Assembly: GCA_000727475.1 (NCBI GenBank)
Contig: KL647292.1
Coordinates: forward strand, 682,541 to 746,540
Source: Sarcocystis neurona
Lineage: Eukaryota > Apicomplexa > Conoidasida > Eucoccidiorida > Sarcocystidae
Direction of reading: 5' to 3'
DNA length: 64,000 bases
Below are positions 23,839-36,800 of the stretch, in pieces; position 1 is the first letter of the stretch; each line of letters starts with the position of its first letter. Below the pieces are notes generated by a model. It saw only the letters and a list, made by a program, of their open reading frames with translations. It was not told the DNA's origin and ran no database searches. The position numbers and the translations under genes are program-made.

Positions 23839-24221
23839 GGTGTATGTACACCTGACGCCATCGTTTCCTTCTGGGTGTGGAGAACCGCCGAGGGTGTGCG
23901 TACACCCGAGAAGGTGTAGCGTGTATGTACACTTGAACCCGCGGTTTCACGTCTCGAGAAATGAAGTGTCTCGACACATCCCGTGAGGTGTGTGTGTGTA
24001 CACCAGCAGTAGTGCCAGTGTCTTCCTGGGTGGTGACGCAGGTGTACATACACTGGAAAGAGCGTGCGTCGCTTTCTTCGTCCACCCAGGACCTGTGGGG
24101 TGTACGTACAGCAGACCCAGTGCACACGTTTTTCTGAACACTGGGGGTAGCTGTACGTACACCGTAGCTGTGCGGACTCTGCGTGTAGTGCCATGGACGT
24201 CCTCGGGTGTACGCATACCCC
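23839..24221. promoter_or_regulatory. Cluster of eight GGTGTACGTACACC-like palindromes
   Basis: Variants of the dyad start at about 23839, 23892, 23921, 23987, 24041, 24099, 24151 and 24205. Six of the seven gaps are 52-66 bp, four of them 52-54. Each keeps a GTGT..TACAC dyad while the sequence between copies differs, so the dyad seems to be what is conserved. The cluster lies just upstream of the first supported exon of the ATP synthase d-like gene. A role as binding sites for a dimeric DNA-binding protein (promoter, boundary or origin) is inference. Confidence 0.6.
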
Positions 24222-24299
24222 GTGTCCCCCGCTTAGAATCGTCCATATGGGGTGGATCTGCACAGCAGACTTCTTCTTTCTGCAGGTTAACGGTGTACT

Positions 24300-24640
24300 T
24301 GCAGCTCTGTGTCTCGTGCTGCTGCCAGGATTTCTTCTGCTGCTGTTGGTGCTGCTGCTTATTCCCTGCCGCGGCCGCCTGTGCTCCCGTGCTCCGCTGC
24401 TCCCGCCGCGCTGTTGCTTCTGCTGCTCCTGCTCAGCTGTTACCCCGGCCTTCCCTGCCGCTGCCGCTCCTGCTGCTGCAGCTCCTGCAGCTGATTGTCG
24501 TCTCTCTTTTGCTGCCGCTGTTGCTGCGTCGTTCCGTGGTTGCGGCTGCTGCTAATCCTTTCTCCTTCTCCGTTGCTGTTGCTGTCGACTACGTTACTGT
24601 TGCTGCGGCTGCGTCTGCTGCTGCTGCCGCTGTTGTTGCA
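24300..24640. repeat. CTG-rich array upstream of exon 24642
   Basis: Interrupted CTG repeats run straight into the TGTTGTTGCAG acceptor at 24641. Leu/Ala/Cys frames are open in all phases. It may be intron, or coding for an Ala/Leu-rich N-terminal region; the sequence does not decide. Confidence 0.75.
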
Positions 24641-24641
24641 G

Positions 24642-24890
24642 GGGAGGCGTGCGGGGACTGCCCAGTCACGTGCTCCGTCGGAGGGACACGTGGCAGTCGC
24701 TTGCGCCCTTCGCAGGCGACCAGCAGCAGCAGGCGGCGTGGCAGCGGTTGCGCGAGCGAGCGCACGCGGTGCAGGCGACTGTGGAGCGCATGCACCCGAC
24801 AGCTGAAAAGCTGCAGCAGCAGAGGGAGGGAAGGGAAATTAAGTGGACGGAATGGGAAAATCGTATTTCTCACAAGGGCTTGGTCGACTG
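24642..24890 (+). CDS. First supported exon of the ATP synthase d-like gene
   Basis: Acceptor TTGTTGCAG at 24641, donor GACTG|GTGAGA at 24890/24891 (phase 2). It encodes LPSHVLRRRDTWQSLAPF, a DQQQQAAW Gln run, then ERMHPTAEKLQQQREGRE and the subunit d-like IKWTEWENRISHKGLVD. The first base completes a codon from an exon not identified. Splicing to 27918 gives HKGLVDCLRNFY. Confidence 0.85.
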
Positions 24891-27800
24891 GTGAGACAAA
24901 TGCCAGCAGCAGCAGCCGCGCTCCACGTTCTTCTCGTCCAACAGCAGCGCTGAGACACATGTGTTATACATTGACTTCTTCGCACTTTTCTATCGACAGC
25001 TGCAGTCTCTCACCACAAAGGGACCACATGCATGTGGAATTCCCCACGTCGACAGGTGGACACACTCACTACGTTCTTGCCGATGTTGGCATTATTTATA
25101 TATACGTATATATATATATGTTATGTATATACACATACACGTGCTTGTACGTTTGCCTCTCTGTAGGTACAGAGATATCCATGTGGTTGCAGAGGACAGT
25201 ACTTCTGCTTGTATTCATACAAAAAATAATTACTGTCTCCCACTTCTGCTTGTATACGTATATATATACATAGATATAGATAGGACTATGTATTAGTCCT
25301 TGTGCTACTTGGATATGCGTAGATGTAGCAGTGTATTGGTACTTCTGCTTATCTACATATATATGTATATGGCTGCGTATTAGTACTGGTGTTTATATAC
25401 ATATATAGAGAGAGACAGAGATATAAGGGGTTGCGTATTTTTTCTTGTGCTTATATATCCGTATATGGATATGGTTGCATCTATTCACGTCTCTTTGTAT
25501 AAATAGATGTATATATATTCAGATATACTTGCATATCTGTACTTGCATATATATATATATGTATATGCATACGTATACATACATATATATATATATATAT
25601 GCAAGCAGAAGCACAGAGATGCAACTGCATCTAAATATATGTACATCCGTAGGGAGAAATAGAAAGGTATATGCGGTTGCGTGTTTCAACGTATATATGT
25701 ATATATGTGTATGTGTGTATATGTATATGTATATGCGCGTTTGATAGATCTGTGTCTTCCTGTCGACGGGGATTGGTTCTGCGGAGTTTTTGCATGCAGC
25801 AAAAGAAGAAGAGACTTACGTTTGGTTGAGGAAGATCTCTGTTTTCTTTCCAGATATTCTTCGTGTAAATGAAGAATCTTTGAGAGTTCTCCTTTTCCTT
25901 CGCCGAGTGTCTCACCACATTTTCACAATATACCGCACCCCTATACACCTAGAAGGCAGAAAGGTAGAGGGAGCGCCGTTCCCCCTATATATGTTCCTGT
26001 CTCTATATAAACCTGTACATATTATAAACACACATGTATATATATATGTGTACATTTACACACGTTACACATATATACATATGTATATACATGCGTGTAG
26101 GTGTTTTTCCCTTTTTCTTGTCACAAGTGCAACTGTTCACAGAGGTACTTGTAGCAGGTGCGCTGAACAGTGCAGTCCAACGTAGTAAACAGATGGAAGT
26201 TACCTAACGCGTACATACAGCGTGGATACATGTAAGTATCTCATATATATATATACCTTGTATACGTGTTACTATCTCATATATATATATATATATATAT
26301 GTGAACTGTACTACTGGTGTAATTATTTAGTATATACGTGCCATATAGATGTACTTATATACTACGTATAGCTGTTGTTATATGAGGCACCCATGTGTGT
26401 AATTTGTATGGGTGTCAAGTATTTAGCATATATATTGTGTCCGTGTAATTGTTTAATATACACATAAAATATACATGTGATTAATTCACGTATATATATG
26501 TAGTGTCCGGTTGTGATGAGTTAATTAGATACAACATGACTTGTATATAGGTGTGCGTATTCCACTGATATATAGTGTAGGTGTGGTGAAGTAACATCTA
26601 TGTGTATATTGTATACGGATGAGTATCTAACAGACAAATATATATACCTGTGTGTAGTGCAGGTGCTCTTACCCAACACACCTGTGGTACAGGTCTGCGT
26701 AGTCTCTCTCTGTCTACATATATGTAGCGTAGGTGTGACTATCGAATGTATGTGTATGTATTGTATTTGTGTAGTTGTTCAGCCTATATGTGCATAGAAA
26801 GAGTATAGATGTGATTCTCTAACGTACACGTGCATATATTTTGTAGGGGTGAGTCTTTAGTATATAGTGTAGGTGCACTGGCTTAACACGTAGATGGTAC
26901 AGGTGTACCTCGTTAGCGTATATATACGCGTATATAGTATAGATGCAATTATTTAACATATACGTGTCTATAGAGGTGGTGCGCATCAATATATACGTAT
27001 GTGGTGTAGTATAGGTCCACTGAATAAACATGTGTACAGTGTACACGTGTGTAGCACAACATATATCTCTGTTATCTGTTGTATAGAGTTGTACATATGT
27101 TGCGTAGGTTCAGCAGCTGTCTCTACCATTTGCGTGTGTGTATACATGTAAGGAGAATAGGTGAAACAAATCAACACGTGTGTGTGTATATGTGTGTGCG
27201 TGAGACGGTGTGTCTACATGCATGCGGCAGCGTGTTGTGCGTCGGCAGCGGTCCTCGCTGCGGGGTCTCTCTGCAGCAGTTTGCTGCCTTTCTGAAGGCG
27301 GCGCACCTTCGCAGCAGTTTGAAGAAGACGAGGACGAAACTTCCTCGCAAGGAACGAAACACGTAGAAATATTGTGGCAAATATGTTTAACTGCCCGAGG
27401 TGCGCAGAACACGTATATACGTATAGATGTACACACACACAGAGAAAACGGCAACAAAAAACAGAGACTGACCGACACGTACACACACGGCCTTAGTAGA
27501 CGGACGTGGTGTGCACATGCGGATAAATATACGTGAGAAAAGAGAGAGAGAAGTAGAACTTCAGCTTTTCCCGCGTCTCTCTCTGCCCCTACATATATAT
27601 GTGTATGACATATATATGTGTGGGACTGGCTGGGGATCTCCCACCCAGAAGAGACGTACGGAGGGATGCGCGTGCCGCCGCCGTTTGCTGCAGAGAGGAG
27701 GACGTCGCTGCGTCGATAGGAAGCGACGCAACACGCACATGCGCACACACGTACGTGCATGCGCCTGCTTCACGTTTCTTGGCTGATGAGGGTGGGAAGT

Positions 27801-30800
27801 CCGGCAAGTTGTCACAGAGTAGTGAAGTGCCGAACTGGCACGGAAGTTCACGTTTATTATAACACCGTCCGAGCAGGTGCGTGTCGACGAGTGGGTGGGG
27901 GGTGTTTTTTGTCGCAGTTTAAGAAATTTCTACGCGGCGCAGTCGCAGCTGCTTGACGCAGCAGCAGCAGCAGGAGGAGGAGGAGGAGAAAAGGAGGAAG
28001 AGGAAGAAGGCAGTGCGTCCCTGGGTCAGAGAAGAGAAATGAAGAAGCTGCAGCAGCAGGGATGGCAAGTTTATGGCGACGCCGTTGCCGCATGCAAAAA
28101 GTCCGTGGCCCGGTCGGAAGAATTGCTGTCGAACGGCGCCAGGGCCCTGTGGCTCTGCCACAGAAATCCTCCTGTCACGCGTATCGATACAAATGAAGTG
28201 AGGGCCTTTGTGTCTCAGCCTGTTTCTTCTCTTCATTTTAACCCCTCCCTTTCTTCTTCTCTTCTTCGTCTTTGCTTTCCCTTCTCTTGCGCTGCTGCGT
28301 CTTCGTCCTCCCGTCGTTTTCCGCGCTTTCGCCTCTTCTTCTTGCAGGTCCTCTTGGACAGTTTCTTCTTCGCTGTTTTCTTCGACTTCTCCCTTCCACC
28401 TGTTCTCCGTCTTCCCCTTCCCTTCCCTTCCTCCGTCCTCCACGTCCTGCTGCTGCTGCATCTGCTCTCGAGTCACCCTGTCCCCCCCTCTCCTCCTCGC
28501 GGTTTCGCTCAGCCTGTTCTTCCTTCACACACACAGACAGACACACCTGGTCATATTTCTCTTTCTCCATATATATGCGTTGTGCATGCGTGTAGACCAA
28601 CTACTATCAGGGCGGGTGTTTCACATGCGTATATATCTGTTATCTGTAAACACCTGTGTATCTGTGTAGTCTTCCCCTTCGGCCACCCATACACATATAT
28701 ACATGTGTACACTTTTTTTTCGTGTGTGGGCGCATGTACGAAGGCAGTAGGACACGTTTGTGTCAAAGTAAATTTCCGTAGTTGCGGTCGCATATATAAA
28801 TACGCATGTGCAAGTAGTATGTGTGTGTGTGTCTGGTATGCTTCCTATTTACGTGTATATGTACGCCTATAGATAATATGCGTCTCCAGAGGTCCTCACA
28901 CACGTCTCTTTCCGTCTCCACTTCTCTCTGTGTGACCCTCTGAAAATGCGTCATAGGATGTTTACATCGATGAAGTATATGTATGTGTGTATGTAAATAT
29001 GCACACGTACATATATATGTGTACGTATATATATATATATGTGTGTGTGTGTGCGTGTGTACGCGCACGTGTGTTTCTCTTTCACATCCGAGAATCACAA
29101 ACATTCGAAACCGACGGAGGGAAGTGTTACTTGGCAAAACTACTCTTCTTTCTATCTCTCTCTACATATATATGTATGAGGGTTATGCCGCGGCTTACTG
29201 ATCACACATATACTCAAGTTGCAGGTACACATACATATGATGTATATATATTGACAGCACACCACGTCTACATATTTGACGTTTCTATCTTTTCTCCAAG
29301 GCCTTCTCTCTTGCCTTACTCATTCTCTCTCTTTATCTCTTTCTCTGTGTCTCTCTTCAGCTCTCTTAATCTCTGTCTATGTGTGAATATATGTGTCTCT
29401 TCATATCTGTAAATATGTTTAAGTGCTAACAATCTCTCTTTTTCTTTCTTCCTTTCCTTCTCTTCCTTTCTCTCTTTTCTATCTCTCTCTCTCTGTATAT
29501 ATATACATATATATATATGTACGTATTAATGATGACGACACACCATGCCTACATATTCTACGTCTTCATATTTCTGTCTCGACCTCTTTCTTTTCTTTCT
29601 CTTTCTGGCTGCACGTGCCTGTGTGTACATGTGTGTGCTTCGCTTTACAGCCACTTGCACGTAGTAGCCAACATACATATATAATATAGGGGTGTAGACG
29701 CGTGTGATGCATGGAGAGTATATCGCTCTCGCTTCTATCTTGTAGAAAGAGACAAAATTGCAGAAATTGACTCCGCTGAAAAAAAGTGAATTTCTCGTTA
29801 AAAACACGTGTTATGTGGGTCAGTTCTATCAACCGGAGAACTCTCTTTGCCTCTCCTCGTCTCTTGCATTTGCTTCCTGCATTCCCATGTGCCTGTTGAT
29901 CTTCGTATGTATATTTGTGTATATGTCTTTCTGTGTGTGTGTCTCTCACCTTCTTCTCTCTGTCTGTATCTCCCCACTTTTTTCCCTCCCCCAAAATTCG
30001 CGTCCTCGTCTCATTGCTGGTGTGATTCTTCTTCTTCTTCTTCTGTTTTTGCTGTTGCGCCCCCCAGTCTGCGCTGCAGACCGAGCGCTGCTTTCTTACT
30101 TTCCCTTCTTCTTTCTTGTGTTCTGCGGTCAGTTGCTTCTTGCCACAACACGCTGTGTCGTCTCAGGCGCTCTATCCTTGTTGCTCTCAGTTTTCCGACC
30201 AGCTGGCACTATTCGTTTGGTCCACTTCTTTGCCCTGCTGCTGTTGCTGCTGCTCCTCCTCCTCCTCCCGCGTCTTTATCGGTCGCTTTTCTGCGCCGCG
30301 CGGCCTTCCTCTCCTCTCGCTGGGGACGCACAGCTCTACTGTTGCCGGTGATGCGCATTTCTTCGTCGTCTTTGTTTTTCTGCGGGTTCTGCTGCTCTCG
30401 CTCTTTCTCGCCATCACAGCAACATTCGGCGACGTGTGCGACCGCTGTTACCGCTGCTAATGCCCGCTCGTTTTTTTTTCTCTCTCTGTCTGTCTTTTAT
30501 TTCTTTTCTAGTGGCTGGACAGCGACCAGTACTGGCAAGCATTCGTAGAGAAGCATCACTTCTACTCGCAGTATCAGCCGGGAGCGGCAGACCCAGAAGC
30601 AGCAGAACACCGCGATGCCTTCCGGAAAGCGTGGCACACTCGCATGCAAAAATTCAACGAGAGGAGTGATACACCGATGCTCTTTGATTACATGGAGCAG
30701 CTGCCATCCTGGGAGTTTTACGACCTTCACAGGTGAGAGGCGGAAGCGACGCGCAGAAAAAGAAAAAAAGAAGAAGCTCGGTGAGGAGAAGGAGACGGAA

Positions 30801-33800
30801 AGCAGAGAGAAAAGTAGCGAGAGGGCAACAAAGGAGAGAAAAGTACATGCAGATCGATAGAAGAAAGGCAGAGGAAGACAGAGGCATCGCTGCCAGAGAA
30901 GAAGGGAAAAGACAAGCGAAGGTCGCGCTCAGGGAGGAAGAAGCATACTCGGAGATAAGGGGGGAAAAGCAGAGGACAAGCCACGCGAAGAAGAGGGGAA
31001 GACATAGTAAAACGCGCTTGCACCGCAAAAAGCGATGGGCTGCGACCGAGGGGGGATATAAACGCAGCAGCATGCCTCCCAACAGCAGCAGCAGCGTAAT
31101 AGCAGCAGCAGCAGCGTAATAGCAGCAGCAGCAGCGTAATAGCAGCAACAGCAGTAGCGTAGCAACACCAGCAGCAGCAGCGTAATAGCAGCAACAGCAG
31201 CCGCGTAACAGCAGTAGCAGCAGCGTTATAGCAGCAGCAGCAGCGTAGTAGCAGCAGCGTTATAGCAGCAGCAGCAGCGTAGTAGCAGCAGCGTTATAGC
31301 AGCAGCAGCAGCGTAGTAGCAGCAGCAGCAGCGGCGTAACAACAGCAGCAGCAGCAGCGTACCAACGGCAGCAGCAGCAGCAGCGTAATAGCAGCAACAG
31401 CAGCAGCGTAATAGCAGCAACAGCAGCAGCGTAATAGCAGCAACAGCAGCAGCGTAATAGCAGCAACAGCAGCAGCGTAATAGCAGCAACAACAGCAGCG
31501 TAATAGCAGCAACAACAGCCGCGTGACAGCAATAGCAGCAGCGTTATAGCAACAGCAGCAGCGTAAGCAGCAGCAGCGTAATAGCAGCAACAACAGCCGC
31601 GTGGCAGCAGTAGCAGCAACGTCATAGCAGCAGCAGCAGCGTAAGCAGCAGCAGCAGCTGCGTAAGAACAGCAGCATAGCAACAGCAGCAACAGCATACC
31701 AGCAGCAGCAGCGTAGCAACAGTAGCAGCTACAGAGGCGGGTGGAAGGCAGCGTCGGCGCGTAAGCACCGAGAACGTGAGCAGCGGGCCTCGTGTCCACA
31801 GGTTCTTGTGCGACGGTACTTCTCTCTATCCCTTTGTATATATGGTCTACTCCCCTTTCTACATTAAATATATGTGTATTTATACATGAATATACATATG
31901 TGTGTATTTACTGGCGTGCCTGTATGTAGTAAATTATACGTATAAAGAGGGTGTATATATGTGTGTGCGTCCCCACCCACGTACTTACGTGTGTGCATAT
32001 GGATATGTATATTTGGCACGTTGTTCATTCTTCGTGGCCCTCGTTCTGTCTGCCTTTCTCGCCAACTTCGTTTCTTCTCGAAGATTTCTTTCCTGTGTGA
32101 CTTTTTTTTTATCTTCCGTCCCGTTCGTGTGCGTGCCCGTATATATTCATCTTCCGACGCACAAGGCTGCCCTCTCTCTACGTATGTATGTGTGCGTATG
32201 TATATGTATGCGTGTAGACATGAATATGTATGTATATGTATGTGTGTGTATGTGTATGTAGGTGTGTATGTATGTAGGTACACGTATGTATGTATATGTG
32301 TGTATATGTATGTGTATTGGTATGTATGTGTATGTATATGTATGTGTCTGTATATGTGTATACGTATATGTAGGTGTATGTATATGTATGTATATGTCTA
32401 TGTGTGTATATATGTATATGTATATATATGTATGTGTATGTTTATATATGTATATATATATATATGTTTGTATACGTGTACGTATACATGCATATATATA
32501 TATATATATATGTGTAAACGTGTGCATCTCTACGTCTCTGTGTAGATGTATACGTATGTATGTGGGTCTATGTATTTCTTCTGTACACATGCATATATGT
32601 ATACGTTGCTCCCCCGTTTTCTACGAAGAAAGGCAAGTGGACATAGAGAAACAGCCACCCGCGACGTGTATTTTATGAGAATTTGTTTTACCTCTGATGA
32701 AAAACTTCCCCGACACATGTGTGGCTGCGGGAGAAAGTGCTGCGGGTGGATTTGTCTGCCTCCTGCAGAAGCGCCTTCCTCGAGCATATGTTGTACTTCC
32801 TTATTCGAACGGGCGGGGATTACCGCTTTTTTCCCCAGCTGCCGCCTTGGCAGTGGGTGGCGCACATCGAGCAGCTGCGCTACAACGTCCTCTCAGTCGT
32901 AAGCAGAACCTCCTGGCGGCGGCGCCGCTGCTGTCCGGGCAGCAGCCGGGGGAGAATGCGCCTCTGTGTAGTACTAAGGCAGAAGAAAACCGCGTACACG
33001 TGCCTACCAGAAGAGCGACAAAAATGCCCTGCAGCCGGCACTCGTGAAGAAGCAGCGTCTAACACGCGGACTCTCCACGAGCGAAAAACGTCGCCAACCC
33101 ACGACAGGATGCGTCTACGTCTGTTGCACCAGCTGCAGCAGCAGCAGCTCTCTCTGCCTTCAAAAACAGCAGCAGCAACGCGCTACAGCCTCCTTTCGCT
33201 TCGGGGAGTAATCACCCGTTCGTAGTCCTCGACATGTATTTATGTACGTATGTACATATATATATTTGCGTTATTACACGTATATATATACTACATATAT
33301 ATGTGTGTATGGATAGGTGTGTGTAGGCCTGTGCGCGTAAAGGAGTATGGAGTATCATCATACTTCTAGAGAAAGACCTTATTTCTTCATGTATGTACAC
33401 GTGTATATGCGTGTGTACGTATATGTATATACACGTTAATACACGTTTCTGTTGTAAGTGTGTGTATGCGTATGGATAGTTATATGTAGGAGTATGTGCG
33501 TAGAAGGAGTATAAAGACACTAATAGGGAAAACCTTATAAGTGGAACAGAGAGAAAAGAAAAGCAGATGAAAAGCGACTTCTCTCAAGAGTCCACGAGGG
33601 AATGCTTTTCTGAGAGAAGCGTAACAGACAGGTGTACAGCAGCAACAGCAGCAGGCGCCAAGGAGAAGGAGGAGAAGGAAAAGCAACAGCAGCAGCAGAA
33701 CCGTAGAGACACTCGCCGCTGCAACTGAGAAGCGAATGCATGTGGTTCTGCTGCTGCATTGCTGCATGTGGGCTTCGTCCATTCCTCCTCTCGTGTTTTC

Positions 33801-36800
33801 GTTTCTTCCTTTTTCTCATCCCGGCGCTACGGGTGCTGCGAAGAAGCTTTCTCACTCTCACCAGACTGCTGTTGCTACTACACTGCCTTCTTATTTACTT
33901 CGACAGGCAGCGCCGGCGCTCTCCGTCTTTCGCGCCGGTGCTGCGCCCTGCTGTTAGTGCTCTGTTGCCGCTCCTGCTGTGTTGCTCACCCGCTGCCGCG
34001 TTGCTGCTGCTACGCCTGTCGAGCCGCTACTGCTGCTGCGTTGCGTTCGCCGCTGCGTTGGGCTTGCTGCTCTACGTTGTTGCTACTGCGGTGGTACTAG
34101 TACTGCTGCTGGTGCTGGGGGGGTCTTGCTGCTACGTTGCAGGTGCTACTGCCTTGGTCGTAGCAGTGCTGCTCCTGCTGGTGCTTTCGGCTTGCTGCTG
34201 CGTCGCTGCTGCTGCTGTGGTAGTCGCGCCGCTGCTCGTGCGGCGTTGCTACTACTACTGCTGTGCTGCGGCTGCTGCTGGTGCTTGGGTGCTGCTGCTG
34301 CTGTGCTGTGATGCTGCTGCCGAGTTGCTGTTGCTGCTACGTAGCTGCTGCTCCTCCTGTGGTGCTGCTGCCACTGCGGTCCTACTGCCGCGCCCTACTG
34401 CTGCCGTGGTGTTGCTGCTTTCTGCGCAGGCGCAGCGCCGTCGGGCAGAGCTTCAGCTGCAGCATCTTGAAAGGGAAAGAGCGCTGGACTTGCTGCCTCT
34501 GGATATTGCCCACGACGGAGAAGCCGCAGTGCAGCAGCTGCTGCAGCAGGAGAAGCGGCTGTACGAACTGCTGACCGCAAGGCTGATGAACAATTTTATG
34601 TTTTGCTGCGCGCCGTTCATCCCCGCCCAGTCCGTAGCAGAGCTGCAAGAAGCTCTGCAATTCGACGGCGGAAAAGGGAAACTCTTTTCCCTAGGGGAAG
34701 ACGTGCATGCGGTGTTCTACCTGCCCCAGCAGCAGCCGCAACAGCAGCAGCAGCTCAGACCGATGCAGGCCTTCCGCAGACTCTTGGTGAGAAAGGGGAA
34801 GAAATTCCTCGCCTTTGCCGCAGCACCAGCGGGAGACGTAGATTACGCGTGTGCAGTATATGCCAGTGCCCCAGTATACACATATAGTATATATGTTTAT
34901 ATGTTTGTACGTGTGCGGCAGCAGGATGCCCGGGAGGCGTAGATTACGTGTACATATAATATGGTACTCCCCCGGCATACATCTATATGTATATCTGTGT
35001 TTATATATGTGTATGTATGTATACGCGACTGCCCAAATATAGACCTATATGTGTGTTTATATGTCTGTATATAAATGTGTGTATGTGTCAGTGCCCCAGG
35101 ATATATATATATATATATATATATATGTATACGCGTGTGTATACGTCAGTGCCCCAATACGTGTATATGTGTGTGTATGTTTATATGTGTGGATAGGAAT
35201 GTATATATGTGTTAGTGCCCCATTACACACATATGTATGTATCTGTGGGTTTATATGTGTGTATAAAAGTGTATATGTGTATGAGTGCCGCTATATACAT
35301 ACACTTGTGTATTTGTGTTTTTATGTGTGTATAGAAGTGTACGTATATGTCAGTTCCCCACTATATATATATATATATATACGTGTTTATATGTGTGTAT
35401 AGAAGTGTTTGTATATGTCAGTTACCCAGTACATGTATAGGTGTGTGTGTGTTCATCTGTGTGTATGGAAGCGTATATGTATGCAGTATCCCTACAAACA
35501 CATGTGTCTCTGTGTCTTCAAATATATGTCTGGAAACAGGTGTATGTATGTATGCCAGTGCCCCAGTATATATAAATATATGTGTGTTATCGTATGCATG
35601 TGTATATATGTCTATATAGATGTATGTGGACGTCAGGACTCCGTATTATATGTGTGTGTGCAGGGGTGTGTATATGACAGGGCCCACACATGCATATATA
35701 TACACTTGGGGGAATCTAACATGCATGCGTATATACCCGTGCATGCGTGCATGTAGCTAAGCGTGTTAATATGAAGGCGTTTCGTCTGCTGCAAGTGTAT
35801 ATGTGTGTGTTTATCTGTGTGTGAAGATAAGTGCATGTATATATCAGTACCCCCATAAAATATATGTCTATGTGTTTATATGTGTGTGTATCTGAGTGCA
35901 TCTATATATCACTGCCCAAGTATACATATATATATATACAGGTGGGTGTTGATATATGTGTGTAGAAGTGTGTGTGTGGGTGTGTGTGTGTGAGTGCTCC
36001 AGTATATATATATATATCTATATGTGTATGTATGCATAGGTTTGTGTATATGTCAGTACCCTAGTACATATATATATATATATATATATATGTTCATATG
36101 CGGGTGTGTATAGATGTGTGTATGTGCCAGTGCCCCAGTATATATGTACATATATATATGTGTATGTGTGTGTGGGTGTGTGTATATATCATTAGCCTAG
36201 TATATATATATATTATATGTACATGTGTGTCCATATGTGGGTGTATATAGACGTATATATGTACCACTGCCCCAATATATATGTATGTGCGTATTTATAT
36301 GTGTTTGTACAAGTGTATACATCTATCTATATATATGTATATGTTGGTGTCTCTATACGAATATTAATTTATACATGTATGTGTGTGTGTGTGAAAATAC
36401 GTATATGTGAGGGTGGATTTATGTCTCTGTGAATATCGGTACGCTTGTAGATGTGAATACATATATATGTGCGTGTATCTGCATATATATACATATGAGT
36501 GTGGAAGTGTATGTGTGTGTGTGTATATTATATGTACGTGAATCTACGTATGGGTAGATATCTGTATTCATATTATACGCAAGTCTGTAGGTGTGTACGT
36601 ACATATGCGCGTGTGTATATGTATGCATGTGTATGTTTTTTGTATCTGTATGTATGGATACGTATCTATGTATATGGATGTGCGCGTATGTTTCTATGTT
36701 GTACATGATATGTATGTATATATGTATGGGTGTAAGGTATGTATATGTATGTGTGTATGTATGTAATGTATGTATCTATGTATCTACGTATGTGTGTATG

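Noticed and set aside
31226..31799. Minus-strand Leu/Cys/Tyr frames
   Set aside because: They are readings of the GTAATAG-interrupted CAG array inside an intron.
34850..36480. CRISPR-like array (regular spacing of a conserved core)
   Set aside because: Spacers are themselves repetitive TATA/TGTG sequence, the core is degenerate, and the context is a eukaryotic intron.
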